A program made the translations under genes and the position numbers. A stretch of DNA of 64,000 nt from Phycisphaerales bacterium AB-hyl4 (GTDB lineage: Bacteria; Planctomycetota; Phycisphaerae; Phycisphaerales; Phycisphaeraceae), in NCBI GenBank assembly GCA_041821185.1, contig JBGUBD010000010.1, positions 1 through 64,000 on the forward strand, written 5' to 3'. Positions 26,075 to 34,911 of this stretch are shown here, one piece after another. The stretch's first letter is position 1. Each line of letters opens with the position of its first letter. The notes under the pieces were generated by a model, which saw nothing but the letters and a program-made list of their open reading frames with translations, was not told the origin of the DNA and ran no database searches.

Positions 26075-27076
26075 ATGAAACACGACTACGATTTCGATCC
26101 CACGTATGGCTACGACCTCGACGCGCTGCTGCAGGTTGGCGCGCCCGACGCGCCGGCGGACTTTGAAGCGTTCTGGCGGGAGACGTATGAGCAGGCGATG
26201 GCGGTGCCGCCTCGGCCGACGGTGACGCAGATCGATCAGACCGATCGGCTGACCGTGTACGAAGTCGACTTCGACAGTTGGGGCGGCGTTCGGCTGGGCG
26301 GGTGGTTGACCGTGCCGCGCGAGGGCGATGTCATGCGCGGCATCGTGTTCGGCCACGGCTACGGCGGTCGCGATAAACCCGACCTCAACGTGCCCGGCCC
26401 GCCGGCGGCGGTGCTGTTTCCGTGCATACGTGGCTTTCATCGCTCGGCGAAGCCCGACCTGCCGAGCACGGCCGCGCGGCATGTGATTCACGGCATCAAG
26501 TCGCGGGAGACGTATCTACATCGCGGCAGTGTGGCCGACGTCTGGGCGGCCGCGAGCGCGCTGGTCGAGCTGTACCCCGGCGCGGCGGACTGCCTCGACT
26601 TCATCGGCGGCAGCTTCTGTGGCGGCATTGGCGCGCTGGCCTTGCCATGGGACGACCGCTTCCGTCGCGCGGCGCTTCGCGTGCCGAGCTTCGGCAACCA
26701 TCCGCTGCGCGTGACGCTGCCTTGCCGTGGCAGCGGCGAAGCGGTGCGGGCGTATATTCGTCATCACTCGGCCGACGCGGTGCTCGATGTGCTCGCGTAT
26801 TTCGATGCGGCCGTCGCGGCGCGCTGGCTGGAGAAGCCGACGTTGTGTCAGTGTGCGCTCTTCGATCCGAAGGTGCCCCCGCCGGGCCAGTTCGCGGTGT
26901 ACAACTGCCTGGCCGGCGCGCGGTCAATGCTGGTTCGCAAGGCCGGTCACTTCGACTACCCGGAGCAGGCGGAGGAAGATCGCATGTTGCACGAACACAC
27001 CGCCGCGTGGTTCGCAGCGTCGGACGTGACGAGTCTGGCGGACGCGCGCGACGAAACATCGGTCAATGAACGTTAG
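26075..27076 (+). CDS. Acetylxylan esterase/cephalosporin-C deacetylase-like alpha/beta hydrolase
   Basis: A 333-residue hydrolase most like the AXE1 family, which removes acetyl groups from xylan or other sugars. No signal peptide is seen, so it probably acts in the cytoplasm. The nucleophile elbow is GGSFCGGIGAL, with Cys where the usual GxSxG has Gly. The candidate acid is in ALFDPKVPPPGQFAVYN and the catalytic His in RKAGHFDYPEQ. The ATG at 26075 is used. An in-frame GTG at 26048 overlaps the polA stop (GTGA) and would couple translation to polA; neither start has a good ribosome-binding site. Confidence 0.75.
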   Translation: MKHDYDFDPTYGYDLDALLQVGAPDAPADFEAFWRETYEQAMAVPPRPTVTQIDQTDRLTVYEVDFDSWGGVRLGGWLTVPREGDVMRGIVFGHGYGGRDKPDLNVPGPPAAVLFPCIRGFHRSAKPDLPSTAARHVIHGIKSRETYLHRGSVADVWAAASALVELYPGAADCLDFIGGSFCGGIGALALPWDDRFRRAALRVPSFGNHPLRVTLPCRGSGEAVRAYIRHHSADAVLDVLAYFDAAVAARWLEKPTLCQCALFDPKVPPPGQFAVYNCLAGARSMLVRKAGHFDYPEQAEEDRMLHEHTAAWFAASDVTSLADARDETSVNER

Positions 27077-27109
27077 TCGTGGCGTGCGGGCCCCCTGCCG
27101 CGCTTAGTC

Positions 27110-28477
27110 TCATCGCGTCATAAACAAACCGTCGGCCTCGGCGGTGCGCGTGACGTCGAAGTCTGCCAGGTACGCCATCGGCCGACGCGGGTCGAACGCG
27201 CTGTCATCGAAAAACGTGTCCGCGCCCAACGCCACCGGCGGCGTGCCCGACAACGTCCACGGCTGCGCGTGCGTGCCTTCGCATTTGTAATCCACCGCTG
27301 GGCATGGCAGCGCGAGGTCTTGCGCCGCGGCGCGGTACACCTCCGGCCGATAGACCTCGCGGGCGATCTGTTCCATGTCTACCCGCGGATCGAGTTGGCC
27401 CCAGCGGATCATCTGCGTCAGCGTCCACATCGCATGCGACCGCCAGGGGAAGTTTGCCGCGTGTCGGTGAAACACGAAAAAGTCCGGCGTGTTTGTCGTC
27501 GGCTCGCCGGGGCCGTATCGAAACTGCCCCGTCAGCGCCGCCGCGACCGCTGAGGGCGATGCATCAACATAGCCTGGCTGCGCGACAAGCTGCGCCGCCT
27601 CCTCGCGGTTGTCGGGGTGATCTAACCAGGCGCACGCTTCAAGCAGCGCGCGAATCAGAGCGCGATGCGTGTTGGGGTGACGCAGGGCCCAATCTGCGCG
27701 GACGCCGAGCACTTTCTCCGGGCTATTGGACCACAGTTCATGCTTGGCAATCAGCACACGGCCCACGCCGCGCTCGACGGCGACGCTGTTCCAGGGCTCG
27801 CCGACGCAGTAGCCGTCGATCTCGCCGCGCGACAGTGCGGTGACCATGCCCGGCGGCGGCACGACGATCAGGCGAACGTCGCGGTCCGGGTCGATGCCCG
27901 CCGCGGCGAGCCAGTAGCGCAGCTCGTAGTGATGCGACGAAAAAGGAAACACGGACGCGAACGTCAACGGCTCACGGCCCGCTGCGGCGTTGAACTCGAT
28001 GACCTTGCGCAACGGCTCGGCAGTGATCGGCCGACGACGCATCGCTTCGGGGTCGACGGCGGTCATCTGCGCGTGCAGCTTGTTGGAGACGGTGATGGCG
28101 TTGCCGTTAAGGTCGAGGCTCATGCCGGTGATCATCGGGCACGGCAGGCCGGTGATGCCCAGCGTGGCGGCGAGCGGGATGGCGGCGAGCATGTGGGCGG
28201 CGTCGAGTCGGCCGCAGGCGAGCTTGTCGCGGATCGCAGACCACGACGGCTCGCGCGTGAGGGTGACGTCGAGGCCCTGACGTTCGAAGCAGCCTTTATG
28301 TCGAGCAACCACCAGCGGCGCGCAGTCGCTCAGCGGAATGAAACCAAGGCGCAGTTCGCGCTGCTCCGGCTCGCCTGCGAGCGGGGTGATGTAAGCCCCC
28401 GCGTTCAGCTGACCGTCAGCGGTGGCGCGGTTTGCGTCAGCCTGGGGTGTGTGGTCATTTCGCAACAGCGTGTTCAT
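27110..28477 (-). CDS. nasS: NasS-type nitrate/nitrite sensor (NrtA-like, cytoplasmic)
   Basis: The 455-residue product resembles NrtA/CmpA substrate-binding proteins (LRLGFIPLSDCAPLVVARHK, GRLDAAHMLAAIPLAATLGI, VVPPPGMVTALSRGEIDGYC) but has no signal peptide or lipobox. It overlaps a NasT gene, so it is best read as NasS. In characterised systems NasS binds NasT and releases it when nitrate or nitrite binds. Its ATG overlaps the nasT stop by four bases (ATGA), implying coupled translation and balanced amounts. The nitrate genes that it should control are divergent, beginning 1 kb away at 29506. No permease or ATPase genes are nearby, which argues against a transport role. Confidence 0.88.
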   Translation of the reverse strand: MNTLLRNDHTPQADANRATADGQLNAGAYITPLAGEPEQRELRLGFIPLSDCAPLVVARHKGCFERQGLDVTLTREPSWSAIRDKLACGRLDAAHMLAAIPLAATLGITGLPCPMITGMSLDLNGNAITVSNKLHAQMTAVDPEAMRRRPITAEPLRKVIEFNAAAGREPLTFASVFPFSSHHYELRYWLAAAGIDPDRDVRLIVVPPPGMVTALSRGEIDGYCVGEPWNSVAVERGVGRVLIAKHELWSNSPEKVLGVRADWALRHPNTHRALIRALLEACAWLDHPDNREEAAQLVAQPGYVDASPSAVAAALTGQFRYGPGEPTTNTPDFFVFHRHAANFPWRSHAMWTLTQMIRWGQLDPRVDMEQIAREVYRPEVYRAAAQDLALPCPAVDYKCEGTHAQPWTLSGTPPVALGADTFFDDSAFDPRRPMAYLADFDVTRTAEADGLFMTR

Positions 28478-29082
28478 GGCTTCGCCTCCGCTTCGCTGGA
28501 CAATAGATGCGCCATGTCAATCACATCCCGGGCGACGTCGACCAGCAGGCGCTTGCGGTCCATCGCGAGCTTTTGCAATGCCCGGTACGCTTCGGGCTCG
28601 GTAAGGTTTCGTTGTGACATGAGGATGCCTTTCGCGCGGTCGACGAGCTTGCGCTGGGTTAACGAGGTGCGGGCCTTCTCCAGTTCATCGCGCAATGCCT
28701 GGAAGCGGCGGAACTGCGCAATGGCGACCTCGATGATCGGCTGCACCTGTGCACGGTCGATGCGCTCGACGATGTATGCGGACACGCCGGCGTCGATGGC
28801 CTGTTCGATGGTTCGGCGATCCTGGTTGGCGCTGAACATGACGATCGGCCGAGGGGCGTCGCGATGGATGGCCTGGACCTGTTCGAGCGTGTCGCGGTCG
28901 GGGGCGTCGACGTCGATGAGGACGACGTCGGCCTTAGTCTCGCGGACGCGCTGCGGCAGGAAGTCGCCCGGGCCGGTGCTGCTGACGATGGTGTATCCCG
29001 CGCTGCGTAACGCCGACTCCAGCGCCGCTGCGCGGTCGGGATGCTCATCAATCACCATCACTCGCACGGGAGGGTCGGCCAT
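28474..29082 (-). CDS. nasT: NasT-type ANTAR-domain response regulator (RNA-binding antiterminator)
   Basis: The 202-residue product joins a receiver-like domain (VRVMVIDEHPDRAAALESAL, VVLIDVDAPD with the candidate Asp) to a C-terminal ANTAR domain (ALRDELEKARTSLTQRKLVD, RAKGILMSQRNLTEPEAYRA). ANTAR proteins bind paired hairpins with six-base loops and prevent transcription termination. A matching pair of hairpins is in the narK leader at 29364-29419. The receiver lacks the usual DD pair after the first strand (IDEHPD), consistent with control by NasS binding rather than phosphorylation. Translation is coupled to nasS by a four-base overlap. Confidence 0.93.
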   Translation of the reverse strand: MADPPVRVMVIDEHPDRAAALESALRSAGYTIVSSTGPGDFLPQRVRETKADVVLIDVDAPDRDTLEQVQAIHRDAPRPIVMFSANQDRRTIEQAIDAGVSAYIVERIDRAQVQPIIEVAIAQFRRFQALRDELEKARTSLTQRKLVDRAKGILMSQRNLTEPEAYRALQKLAMDRKRLLVDVARDVIDMAHLLSSEAEAKP

Positions 29083-29242
29083 CTGCTATTGCTTTGGGCA
29101 AAGCCCGTGCCGCGCGGCCTGCGACTTGTCAGTTGCCGTTCACACCGGCCCGGCCGCGACTTTTTGAGGCAGCAGCCCCGCCGCTGCGCGATTTCTCAAC
29201 ACCGTTGAGCGTGCAATCCCCGCTGAGGCGTGATGAGCGGCT

Positions 29243-29260
29243 TTGGCATCCGCTTTGCTT
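29243..29260 (+). promoter_or_regulatory. Putative sigma-54 (-24/-12) promoter of the nitrate operon
   Basis: TTGGCATC-N4-TTGCTT keeps the GG (29245-29246) and GC (29257-29258) at the exact 12-base spacing of sigma-54 promoters, with only the two bases after TTGGCA departing from consensus. Transcription would start near 29270 and give a leader of about 235 bases. An NtrC-type activator is expected, but no clear binding site was found. Confidence 0.6.
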
Positions 29261-29294
29261 CTTCTCTCATCGCCGACCGCGATGGTGCGCCGCT

Positions 29295-29432
29295 GCTCAA
29301 TGACGAGCGCGACGCACCTCCCACCCCCGCGCGAGGCTCAGCAAGCCAACGTTGCCTGCTCATCGGACAAGGGTGTCCGTTCCAGCGCCGCTCGACGCGA
29401 TGACGAACCGATTCGTCATGTGGTCATTGAGC
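29295..29432 (+). promoter_or_regulatory. ANTAR-target RNA leader of the nitrate operon
   Basis: Two hairpins have six-base loops with A first and G fourth, the ANTAR target pattern. Hairpin 1: CGGAC-AAGGGT-GTCCG (29364-29379). Hairpin 2: ATGACGA-ACCGAT-TCGTCAT (29400-29419). A 20-base linker separates them. GCTCAATGAC (29295-29304) and GTCATTGAGC (29423-29432) are perfect 10-base complements that can enclose both hairpins and may form a competing fold. Downstream, CGGCTCGG/CCGAGCCG (29452-29472) can form a GC-rich stem 35 bases before the narK start, but it has no T-run, so termination may not be intrinsic. Confidence 0.75.
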
Positions 29433-29505
29433 GATCCAGCGCTTCCGCCTTCGGCTCGGCCTGGCCGAGCCGCTGCACACCCGCCCCCGAGAGGAGCCAA
29501 CGATC

Positions 29506-30873
29506 ATGGAATTAAAAGGCAAAGCGACCCGACTCTGGTCTGATTTTCATCGACTCGACAAGCCACAGATCCGCGCGTTTCACCTGTCATGGTTCGCCTT
29601 TTTCCTCTGCTTTTTCGCATGGTTCGGCATCGCGCCGCTGATGCCCATCGTCCGCGATGAGTTGGGCCTGACCGCGCAGCAGATCGGGTGGACGATCGTG
29701 GCGTCGGTCGCGATCACCGTGCTCGCCCGCCTGTTCATCGGCTGGGCCTGCGACCGTTACGGGCCGAGGTTGGCGTACTCCGGGCTGCTGGTGTTCTGCG
29801 CGTTTCCGGTGATGGGCATCGGCCTGGCGCAGAGCTTTGAAACGTTCCTGATCGCACGCCTGCTCATCGGCGTGATTGGCGCGTCGTTCGTCATCACGCA
29901 GTATCACACGTCGATCATGTTCGCGCCCAACCTGGTCGGCACGGCCAACGCGACCAGTGCCGGGTGGGGCAACCTCGGCGGCGGCGTCACGCAGTTTGCC
30001 ATGCCGGTGGTGTTCGCCTTCTTCGTCACCATCCTCGGCTTCAGCGAGGCGGTCGGCTGGCGGTTAGCCATGGTCTCCGCTGGCGTGGTGTGTCTGCTGG
30101 TGGGCATTGCTTACTTTTTCTTCACGCAGGACGCGCCGGAGGGCAACTACCGTGACCTTCGCGCACGGGGCAAGCTGGCTGACGCGAAGAGCACGCGCGG
30201 CACGTTCCGGCTGGCGTGCAAGGACCATCGCGTTTGGGCGCTGGCGATCATCTACGCGGCCTGCTTCGGTATTGAGTTGACGATTAACAATGTGGCGGCA
30301 CTCTACTTCGCTGACTACTTCGGAATGGGCCTGACCACTGCGGGCATCGCGGCAGCGTGCTTCGGGTTGATGAATATCTTCGCCCGCACGCTCGGCGGGA
30401 TGTTCGGCGACCGGTTCGGATTGAAATGGGGGCTGAAGGGGCGCGTGACCTGGCTGTTCATCGCGCTGTTCGCGGAAGGCATCGCGCTGATGTTCTTCTC
30501 GCAGATGACGTGGCTGCCGCTGGCGATCGCGACGTTGATTGTCTTCAGCCTGTTCTGCCAGATGGCGGAGGGGGCGACGTTCGCTGTCGTGCCGTTTGTG
30601 AATAAGAAGGCGCTGGGCTCGATCTCCGGCATCGTCGGCGCGGGGGGCAATGTGGGTGCGGTGTCGGCTGGCTTCCTGTTCGCCGGGGCAATCGACTGGT
30701 CGACGGCGCTGCTCATCCTCGGCGCGCTGGTGACGTGCTGTTCGTTCCTTGCGTTTGCTGTGCGTTTCTCGCCCGCCATGGAACGCGAAGCGTGGGAAGA
30801 CCTTCAAGGCGAACTGGCCCGCTCGGAAGCGGACGACGAAAACGCGCCTGCCGGGATGCCGCTGCCTGCGTGA
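29506..30873 (+). CDS. narK: Nitrate/nitrite transporter, NarK/NasA type (MFS)
   Basis: A twelve-helix MFS permease of 455 residues that imports nitrate. Seen: LSWFAFFLCFFAWFGIAPLM in helix 1, RLFIGWACDRYGPRLAYSGL (the MFS A-like loop), and the family-typical glycine-rich helices GWGNLGGGVTQF and GIVGAGGNVGAVSAGF (nitrate signature regions). GAGGAG nine bases before the ATG fixes the start. It is first in a five-gene operon; four bases separate its stop from the next start. Expression is likely controlled by the leader with a sigma-54 promoter and ANTAR hairpins. Confidence 0.95.
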   Translation: MELKGKATRLWSDFHRLDKPQIRAFHLSWFAFFLCFFAWFGIAPLMPIVRDELGLTAQQIGWTIVASVAITVLARLFIGWACDRYGPRLAYSGLLVFCAFPVMGIGLAQSFETFLIARLLIGVIGASFVITQYHTSIMFAPNLVGTANATSAGWGNLGGGVTQFAMPVVFAFFVTILGFSEAVGWRLAMVSAGVVCLLVGIAYFFFTQDAPEGNYRDLRARGKLADAKSTRGTFRLACKDHRVWALAIIYAACFGIELTINNVAALYFADYFGMGLTTAGIAAACFGLMNIFARTLGGMFGDRFGLKWGLKGRVTWLFIALFAEGIALMFFSQMTWLPLAIATLIVFSLFCQMAEGATFAVVPFVNKKALGSISGIVGAGGNVGAVSAGFLFAGAIDWSTALLILGALVTCCSFLAFAVRFSPAMEREAWEDLQGELARSEADDENAPAGMPLPA

Positions 30874-30877
30874 TGCC

Positions 30878-32650
30878 ATGACCACCGTTGCCCCCACGAG
30901 TTTGACGGTCGAGGGTCGCGAGCTTGTTCAGGACTTCCTGACTGAGCAGCGGCGGATGACCGCGGTCGACCGCTTCAGTCAGCGGTACGATCACGACGAT
31001 GCGGACGGCGGCGCGCCGGCGCAGGCCCGCTACTACCGCGACCTGATTCCGTTGGCGAAGCCGGAGGCTGGGCAGCAGTATGCGTTCGAGGTTGATCTCG
31101 ACGCGTGCAGCGGGTGCAAGGCGTGTGTGTCGGCTTGCCATAACCTCAACGGGCTGGACGAAGGCGAAACGTGGCGCGAGGTTGGCCAACTCGTCTCCGG
31201 CCCGCTTGATGACCTGCTGCCCGGCGCCTTGGCGGACGAGCACGGTGCATCGTCTAAACTCGAAACTGGAAACTCGAAACTAGAAACCACCATACTTCAA
31301 CACATCACCACCGCCTGTCATCATTGCCTGGAGCCCGGCTGCCTCGAAGGTTGCCCGGTTAAGGCGTATGACAAAGATCCGGTGACGGGCATCGTCAAGC
31401 ATCTGGACGACCAGTGCATTGGCTGCCAGTATTGCGTGTTCAAGTGCCCGTACGACGTGCCGAAGTATCACAAAGGCAAGGGCATTGTTCGCAAGTGTGA
31501 CATGTGCAGCGATCGGCTGGCGGAGGGCGAGGCGCCCGCGTGTGCACAGGCTTGTCCGACGCAGGCGATTCGGATTCGCATTGTTGATGTGGATGAAGTT
31601 CGAGCCGACGCGACGGCCGGGCGGTTTCTGCCTGCTTCTCCTTCGCCTGCTGACACGAAGCCGACGACGCGATACCGGACCCGCCGCGATCTTGCGGGCG
31701 CGCGTGCCGCCGATGCACATCGACTTGAAGCCGAGCACGCGCATCTGCCGTTGGTGATCATGCTCGTGCTGACGCAGTTGGCGGTGGGCGGCTATCTCAT
31801 CGGTGCGATCATTGAATGGCTGACAGCGGGGGCGCTGTTCGAACCCGTGCGTTCGCTTCATGCGACGTTGACGCTGGTGTTTGCGGTGGTGGCGTTGGGG
31901 GCGAGCACGCTGCATCTCGGTCGGCCGATGTATGCATTTCGCGCGGTGCTCGGCTTGCGGACGTCGTGGCTGAGTCGTGAGATTGTGAGCTTCGGCGGGT
32001 TTGCGAAATTGGCGTTCGCGTACGCGGGCGTGAGTTGGTTTGCGGCTGACATGTTCGACGGCGTGCTGGTGCGCGGGCTGGCTGTGATGGTCGCGGTCAG
32101 CGGGCTGGCCGGTGTGTTCTGTTCGGTGATGATTTATGTCGACACGCCGCGGCCGTTCTGGCGGGCGAGCGATACGGGGCCGAAGTATCTGTTGACGATG
32201 TTGATCCTGGGCGCTGCGGTCACACTACTGTCGGGCGGCGCGGTGGCGGCGGGGTCGTCGACGGTGACGTTTTATGAGTTGATGGCTGGCTGGGGTCGGC
32301 CGTTGTGTCTGCTGCTGGCGGGGTTGACGCTGCTGAAGCTCGCGTGGGAGGCGCGCGTGCTGCTTGCGTTGCGCGATATTGAGCAGACGCCGATGAAGCG
32401 CAGCGCCCGCCTGCTGGTCGGGCCGCTTGCGCGGGTGACGTTTACGCGCACGCTGACCGGGCTCGCGGGCGGGGTGGCGTTGCCGTTGCTGTTGGTGCAG
32501 AGCACGAGCGACCCGGCCGCGCCGCCGCCGGCGTTTCTCACGATCATCGGCATTGCGTTTGTACTGCTGCTGGTGGGCGAGTTGCTGGAACGTTACCTGT
32601 TTTTCTCAGCGGTGAGTGCGTTGAAGATGCCGGGAGGGTTGCACGCATGA
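30878..32650 (+). CDS. Fused DmsB-DmsC electron-transfer/membrane-anchor subunit of nitrate reductase
   Basis: The 590-residue protein joins two subunits. The N-terminal ~290 residues are a DmsB-like ferredoxin with four Cys groups: [35 protein letters not shown] and [13 protein letters not shown]. The C-terminal ~300 residues are a DmsC-like anchor with about eight membrane helices ([40 protein letters not shown]). It probably carries electrons from quinol to the next protein, the molybdenum subunit; this is inferred. A dispersed repeat is translated in frame at residues 127-139 ([12 protein letters not shown]) between the first and second Cys groups. Its stop overlaps the next start (ATGA). 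Confidence 0.9.
   Translation: MTTVAPTSLTVEGRELVQDFLTEQRRMTAVDRFSQRYDHDDADGGAPAQARYYRDLIPLAKPEAGQQYAFEVDLDACSGCKACVSACHNLNGLDEGETWREVGQLVSGPLDDLLPGALADEHGASSKLETGNSKLETTILQHITTACHHCLEPGCLEGCPVKAYDKDPVTGIVKHLDDQCIGCQYCVFKCPYDVPKYHKGKGIVRKCDMCSDRLAEGEAPACAQACPTQAIRIRIVDVDEVRADATAGRFLPASPSPADTKPTTRYRTRRDLAGARAADAHRLEAEHAHLPLVIMLVLTQLAVGGYLIGAIIEWLTAGALFEPVRSLHATLTLVFAVVALGASTLHLGRPMYAFRAVLGLRTSWLSREIVSFGGFAKLAFAYAGVSWFAADMFDGVLVRGLAVMVAVSGLAGVFCSVMIYVDTPRPFWRASDTGPKYLLTMLILGAAVTLLSGGAVAAGSSTVTFYELMAGWGRPLCLLLAGLTLLKLAWEARVLLALRDIEQTPMKRSARLLVGPLARVTFTRTLTGLAGGVALPLLLVQSTSDPAAPPPAFLTIIGIAFVLLLVGELLERYLFFSAVSALKMPGGLHA
31256..31291. repeat. GAAACTCGAAAC repeat inside the DmsBC fusion gene
   Basis: Units AACTCGAAACTGG, AAACTCGAAACTAG are translated in frame as [12 protein letters not shown] between two iron-sulfur Cys groups. 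The same repeat is in purL (21888) and in the gaps at 44761 and 53547. Confidence 0.85.
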
Positions 32651-34911
32651 TCAAGCTGCCGACCACCGCCGCGACGTTGACCGACCGGGTGCGCAGTGCG
32701 ATCCGCAACTGGCATGGTCCGCTGACGCGTGAGCTGCTGCGCGAGCCCGGTCGATTCGGGCTTGGGCAACTGCCCGCGTCGCGCACGCCTGACGCAACGA
32801 CGACCATGATCTGCGGCTACTGCTCGACGGGTTGCGGGCTCAACATTCATTTGAAAGACAACAAGGCGATCAACCTCACGCCCACCACCGAGTATCCGGT
32901 GAACCTCGGCATGGCCTGCCCCAAAGGTTGGGAAGCTCTCAATGTGCTGAACGCGGACGACCGCGCGACAACGCCTTTGCTTCGCGATTCGGCGAGTAAC
33001 GGCAAGCTTCGGCCGACGGATTGGCATACCGCGCTGACGACTTTCACCGACCGCTTCAAGGCGATTCAACACAAGCACGGGCCGGCGTCGGTGGCGTTCC
33101 TCAGCACGGGGCAGATCGTCAGCGAAGAGATGGCGCTGCTGGGCGCGCTGGCGAAGTTTGGCATGGGCATCGTGCACGGCGACGGCAACACGCGGCAGTG
33201 TATGGCGACGGCGGTGACGGCGTACAAGCAGTCGTTCGGCTTTGATGCGCCGCCTTACACATACGCCGACTTCGAGCAATCCGATGTGATTGTGCTGACC
33301 GGTGCGAACCCGTGCATTGCGCACCCGATCATGTGGGAGCGCATCTGTCGGAATCAGCGGAGTCCGCGCATCGTGGTGATCGATCCCCGCCGAACGGAGA
33401 CGGCCGTGGCGGCCGAGGCGATGGCGGGCGAGCACTTGCCGCTTCGCCCCAAGAGTGATCTGACGTTGTTTTATGGGCTGGCGAATCTACTGATCGAAGC
33501 GGATGCATTGGACCATGACTATATCCGCGAGCACACGACGGATTTTGATGCGTTCGCGAAGCATGTGGCCGACTATTCGCTGGATCGCGTGGCGAACGAA
33601 ACGGGGTTGCCCGCGCAGCAGTTACGCGCGCTAGCCGAGCTGATCGGCTCGGGCAAACGTGTATCGTTCTGGTGGACGATGGGGGTGAACCAGTCGCATG
33701 AAGGGACGCGGGTCGCACAAGCAATCATCAACCTTGCGTTGATGACGGGCAACCTCGGTAAGCCGGGTACGGGGGCGAATTCGATCACCGGGCAGTGCAA
33801 CGCGATGGGCTCGCGACTGTTTTCCAATACGACCAGCCTGCTTGGTGGGCACGCGTTTACGAATGCTGAACATCGCGAGAAGGTAGCCATGGCGCTGGAT
33901 ATTCCGGTCGATCGGATTCCCAGCGAAGACAGCCTTGCGTATCCGGAGATCATTGAAGCGATCGACAAGGAGCAGATCAAGGGGTTGTGGGTGATCGCGA
34001 CGAATCCGGCGCACTCGTGGATCGGGCAGCGCGATTTCAAGCGAATCATTGACAAGCTCGACTTTCTTGTTGTGCAGGACATGTATCGCTCGGCCGAGAC
34101 GGCGCAGCATGCGGACCTTGTGTTGCCCGCCGCGGCGTGGGGCGAGAAGGATGGCACGTTCATTAACTCCGAGCGCCGCATCGGGCTGGTGAAGAAGGTG
34201 GCGGAGGCGCCGGGGCAGGCGCTGGCGGACTTCTGGATATTCAAGTTGATCGCGCAGTATTGGGGCTGTGGCGAGATGTTTGCGCAGTGGGAATCGCCGG
34301 AGCATGTGTTTCAGTTGCTCAAGCGCGTCACGGCCGACCAGCCTTGCGATATCACGGGGATTGCGGACTACCGCATGATTGATGAATGCAACGGTATTCA
34401 GTGGCCGTTCGCGAAGGGGGCGGATTTGAGCAGCGAGCGTCGGCTGTTTGAGGACGGCCGGTTTTATCACGCGGACAGCCGGGCGCGGTTTATCTTTGAG
34501 CGCGGGCGGCCGATGCCCGAGCCGGTGAACGAGGCGTATCCGTTCGTGCTGCTGACCGGCCGAGGCAGCAGTTCGCAGTGGCATACGCAGACGCGGACGA
34601 GTAAGTCGTCGGTGTTGCGCAAGCTTTATCCGCAACGGGTGTACGTCGAAATGCACCCGGCGGACGTGCGTCGGCTTGGTATTGAAGCGGGCGAACAGGT
34701 GTCGGTCGCGTCGCGGCGCGGGGCGTTGCAGGCGATCGCGTTTGTGACGCCAACCGTGCAGCGCGGGCAGGTGTTCGTGCCGATGCACGATGCGCAGACC
34801 AATCGGCTGACCGACCCGGTGTTTGATCCGTATTCGCGACAGCCGGCGTACAAGGCGTGCGCGGTGTCGGTTCGGCGTGTGGCGCATTGGGAAAGGCAGG
34901 CTATCGAATGA
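32647..34911 (+). CDS. Molybdopterin nitrate reductase, assimilatory type, catalytic subunit
   Basis: Reduces nitrate to nitrite at a Mo-bis-MGD centre. The 754-residue product has the N-terminal [4Fe-4S] motif C-x2-C-x3-C (CGYCSTGC near residue 56) and a fourth Cys in MACPKGW near 91. The MoCo body includes [34 protein letters not shown] and [19 protein letters not shown]. The C-terminal domain ends with [15 protein letters not shown]. There is no Tat signal, so the enzyme is cytoplasmic and assimilatory. No C-terminal [2Fe-2S] or FAD domain is attached; electrons probably come from the DmsBC fusion encoded just upstream. Both ends overlap neighbours by four bases, showing tight coupling. 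Close to NarB/NasA/NasC; the exact symbol is uncertain. Confidence 0.94.
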   Translation: MIKLPTTAATLTDRVRSAIRNWHGPLTRELLREPGRFGLGQLPASRTPDATTTMICGYCSTGCGLNIHLKDNKAINLTPTTEYPVNLGMACPKGWEALNVLNADDRATTPLLRDSASNGKLRPTDWHTALTTFTDRFKAIQHKHGPASVAFLSTGQIVSEEMALLGALAKFGMGIVHGDGNTRQCMATAVTAYKQSFGFDAPPYTYADFEQSDVIVLTGANPCIAHPIMWERICRNQRSPRIVVIDPRRTETAVAAEAMAGEHLPLRPKSDLTLFYGLANLLIEADALDHDYIREHTTDFDAFAKHVADYSLDRVANETGLPAQQLRALAELIGSGKRVSFWWTMGVNQSHEGTRVAQAIINLALMTGNLGKPGTGANSITGQCNAMGSRLFSNTTSLLGGHAFTNAEHREKVAMALDIPVDRIPSEDSLAYPEIIEAIDKEQIKGLWVIATNPAHSWIGQRDFKRIIDKLDFLVVQDMYRSAETAQHADLVLPAAAWGEKDGTFINSERRIGLVKKVAEAPGQALADFWIFKLIAQYWGCGEMFAQWESPEHVFQLLKRVTADQPCDITGIADYRMIDECNGIQWPFAKGADLSSERRLFEDGRFYHADSRARFIFERGRPMPEPVNEAYPFVLLTGRGSSSQWHTQTRTSKSSVLRKLYPQRVYVEMHPADVRRLGIEAGEQVSVASRRGALQAIAFVTPTVQRGQVFVPMHDAQTNRLTDPVFDPYSRQPAYKACAVSVRRVAHWERQAIE

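Noticed and set aside
29083..29242. NtrC binding sites upstream of the sigma-54 match
   Set aside because: Short GGTGCG/CGCACC pieces exist (29284-29318), but they lie downstream of the promoter and are spaced wrongly for NtrC dimers.
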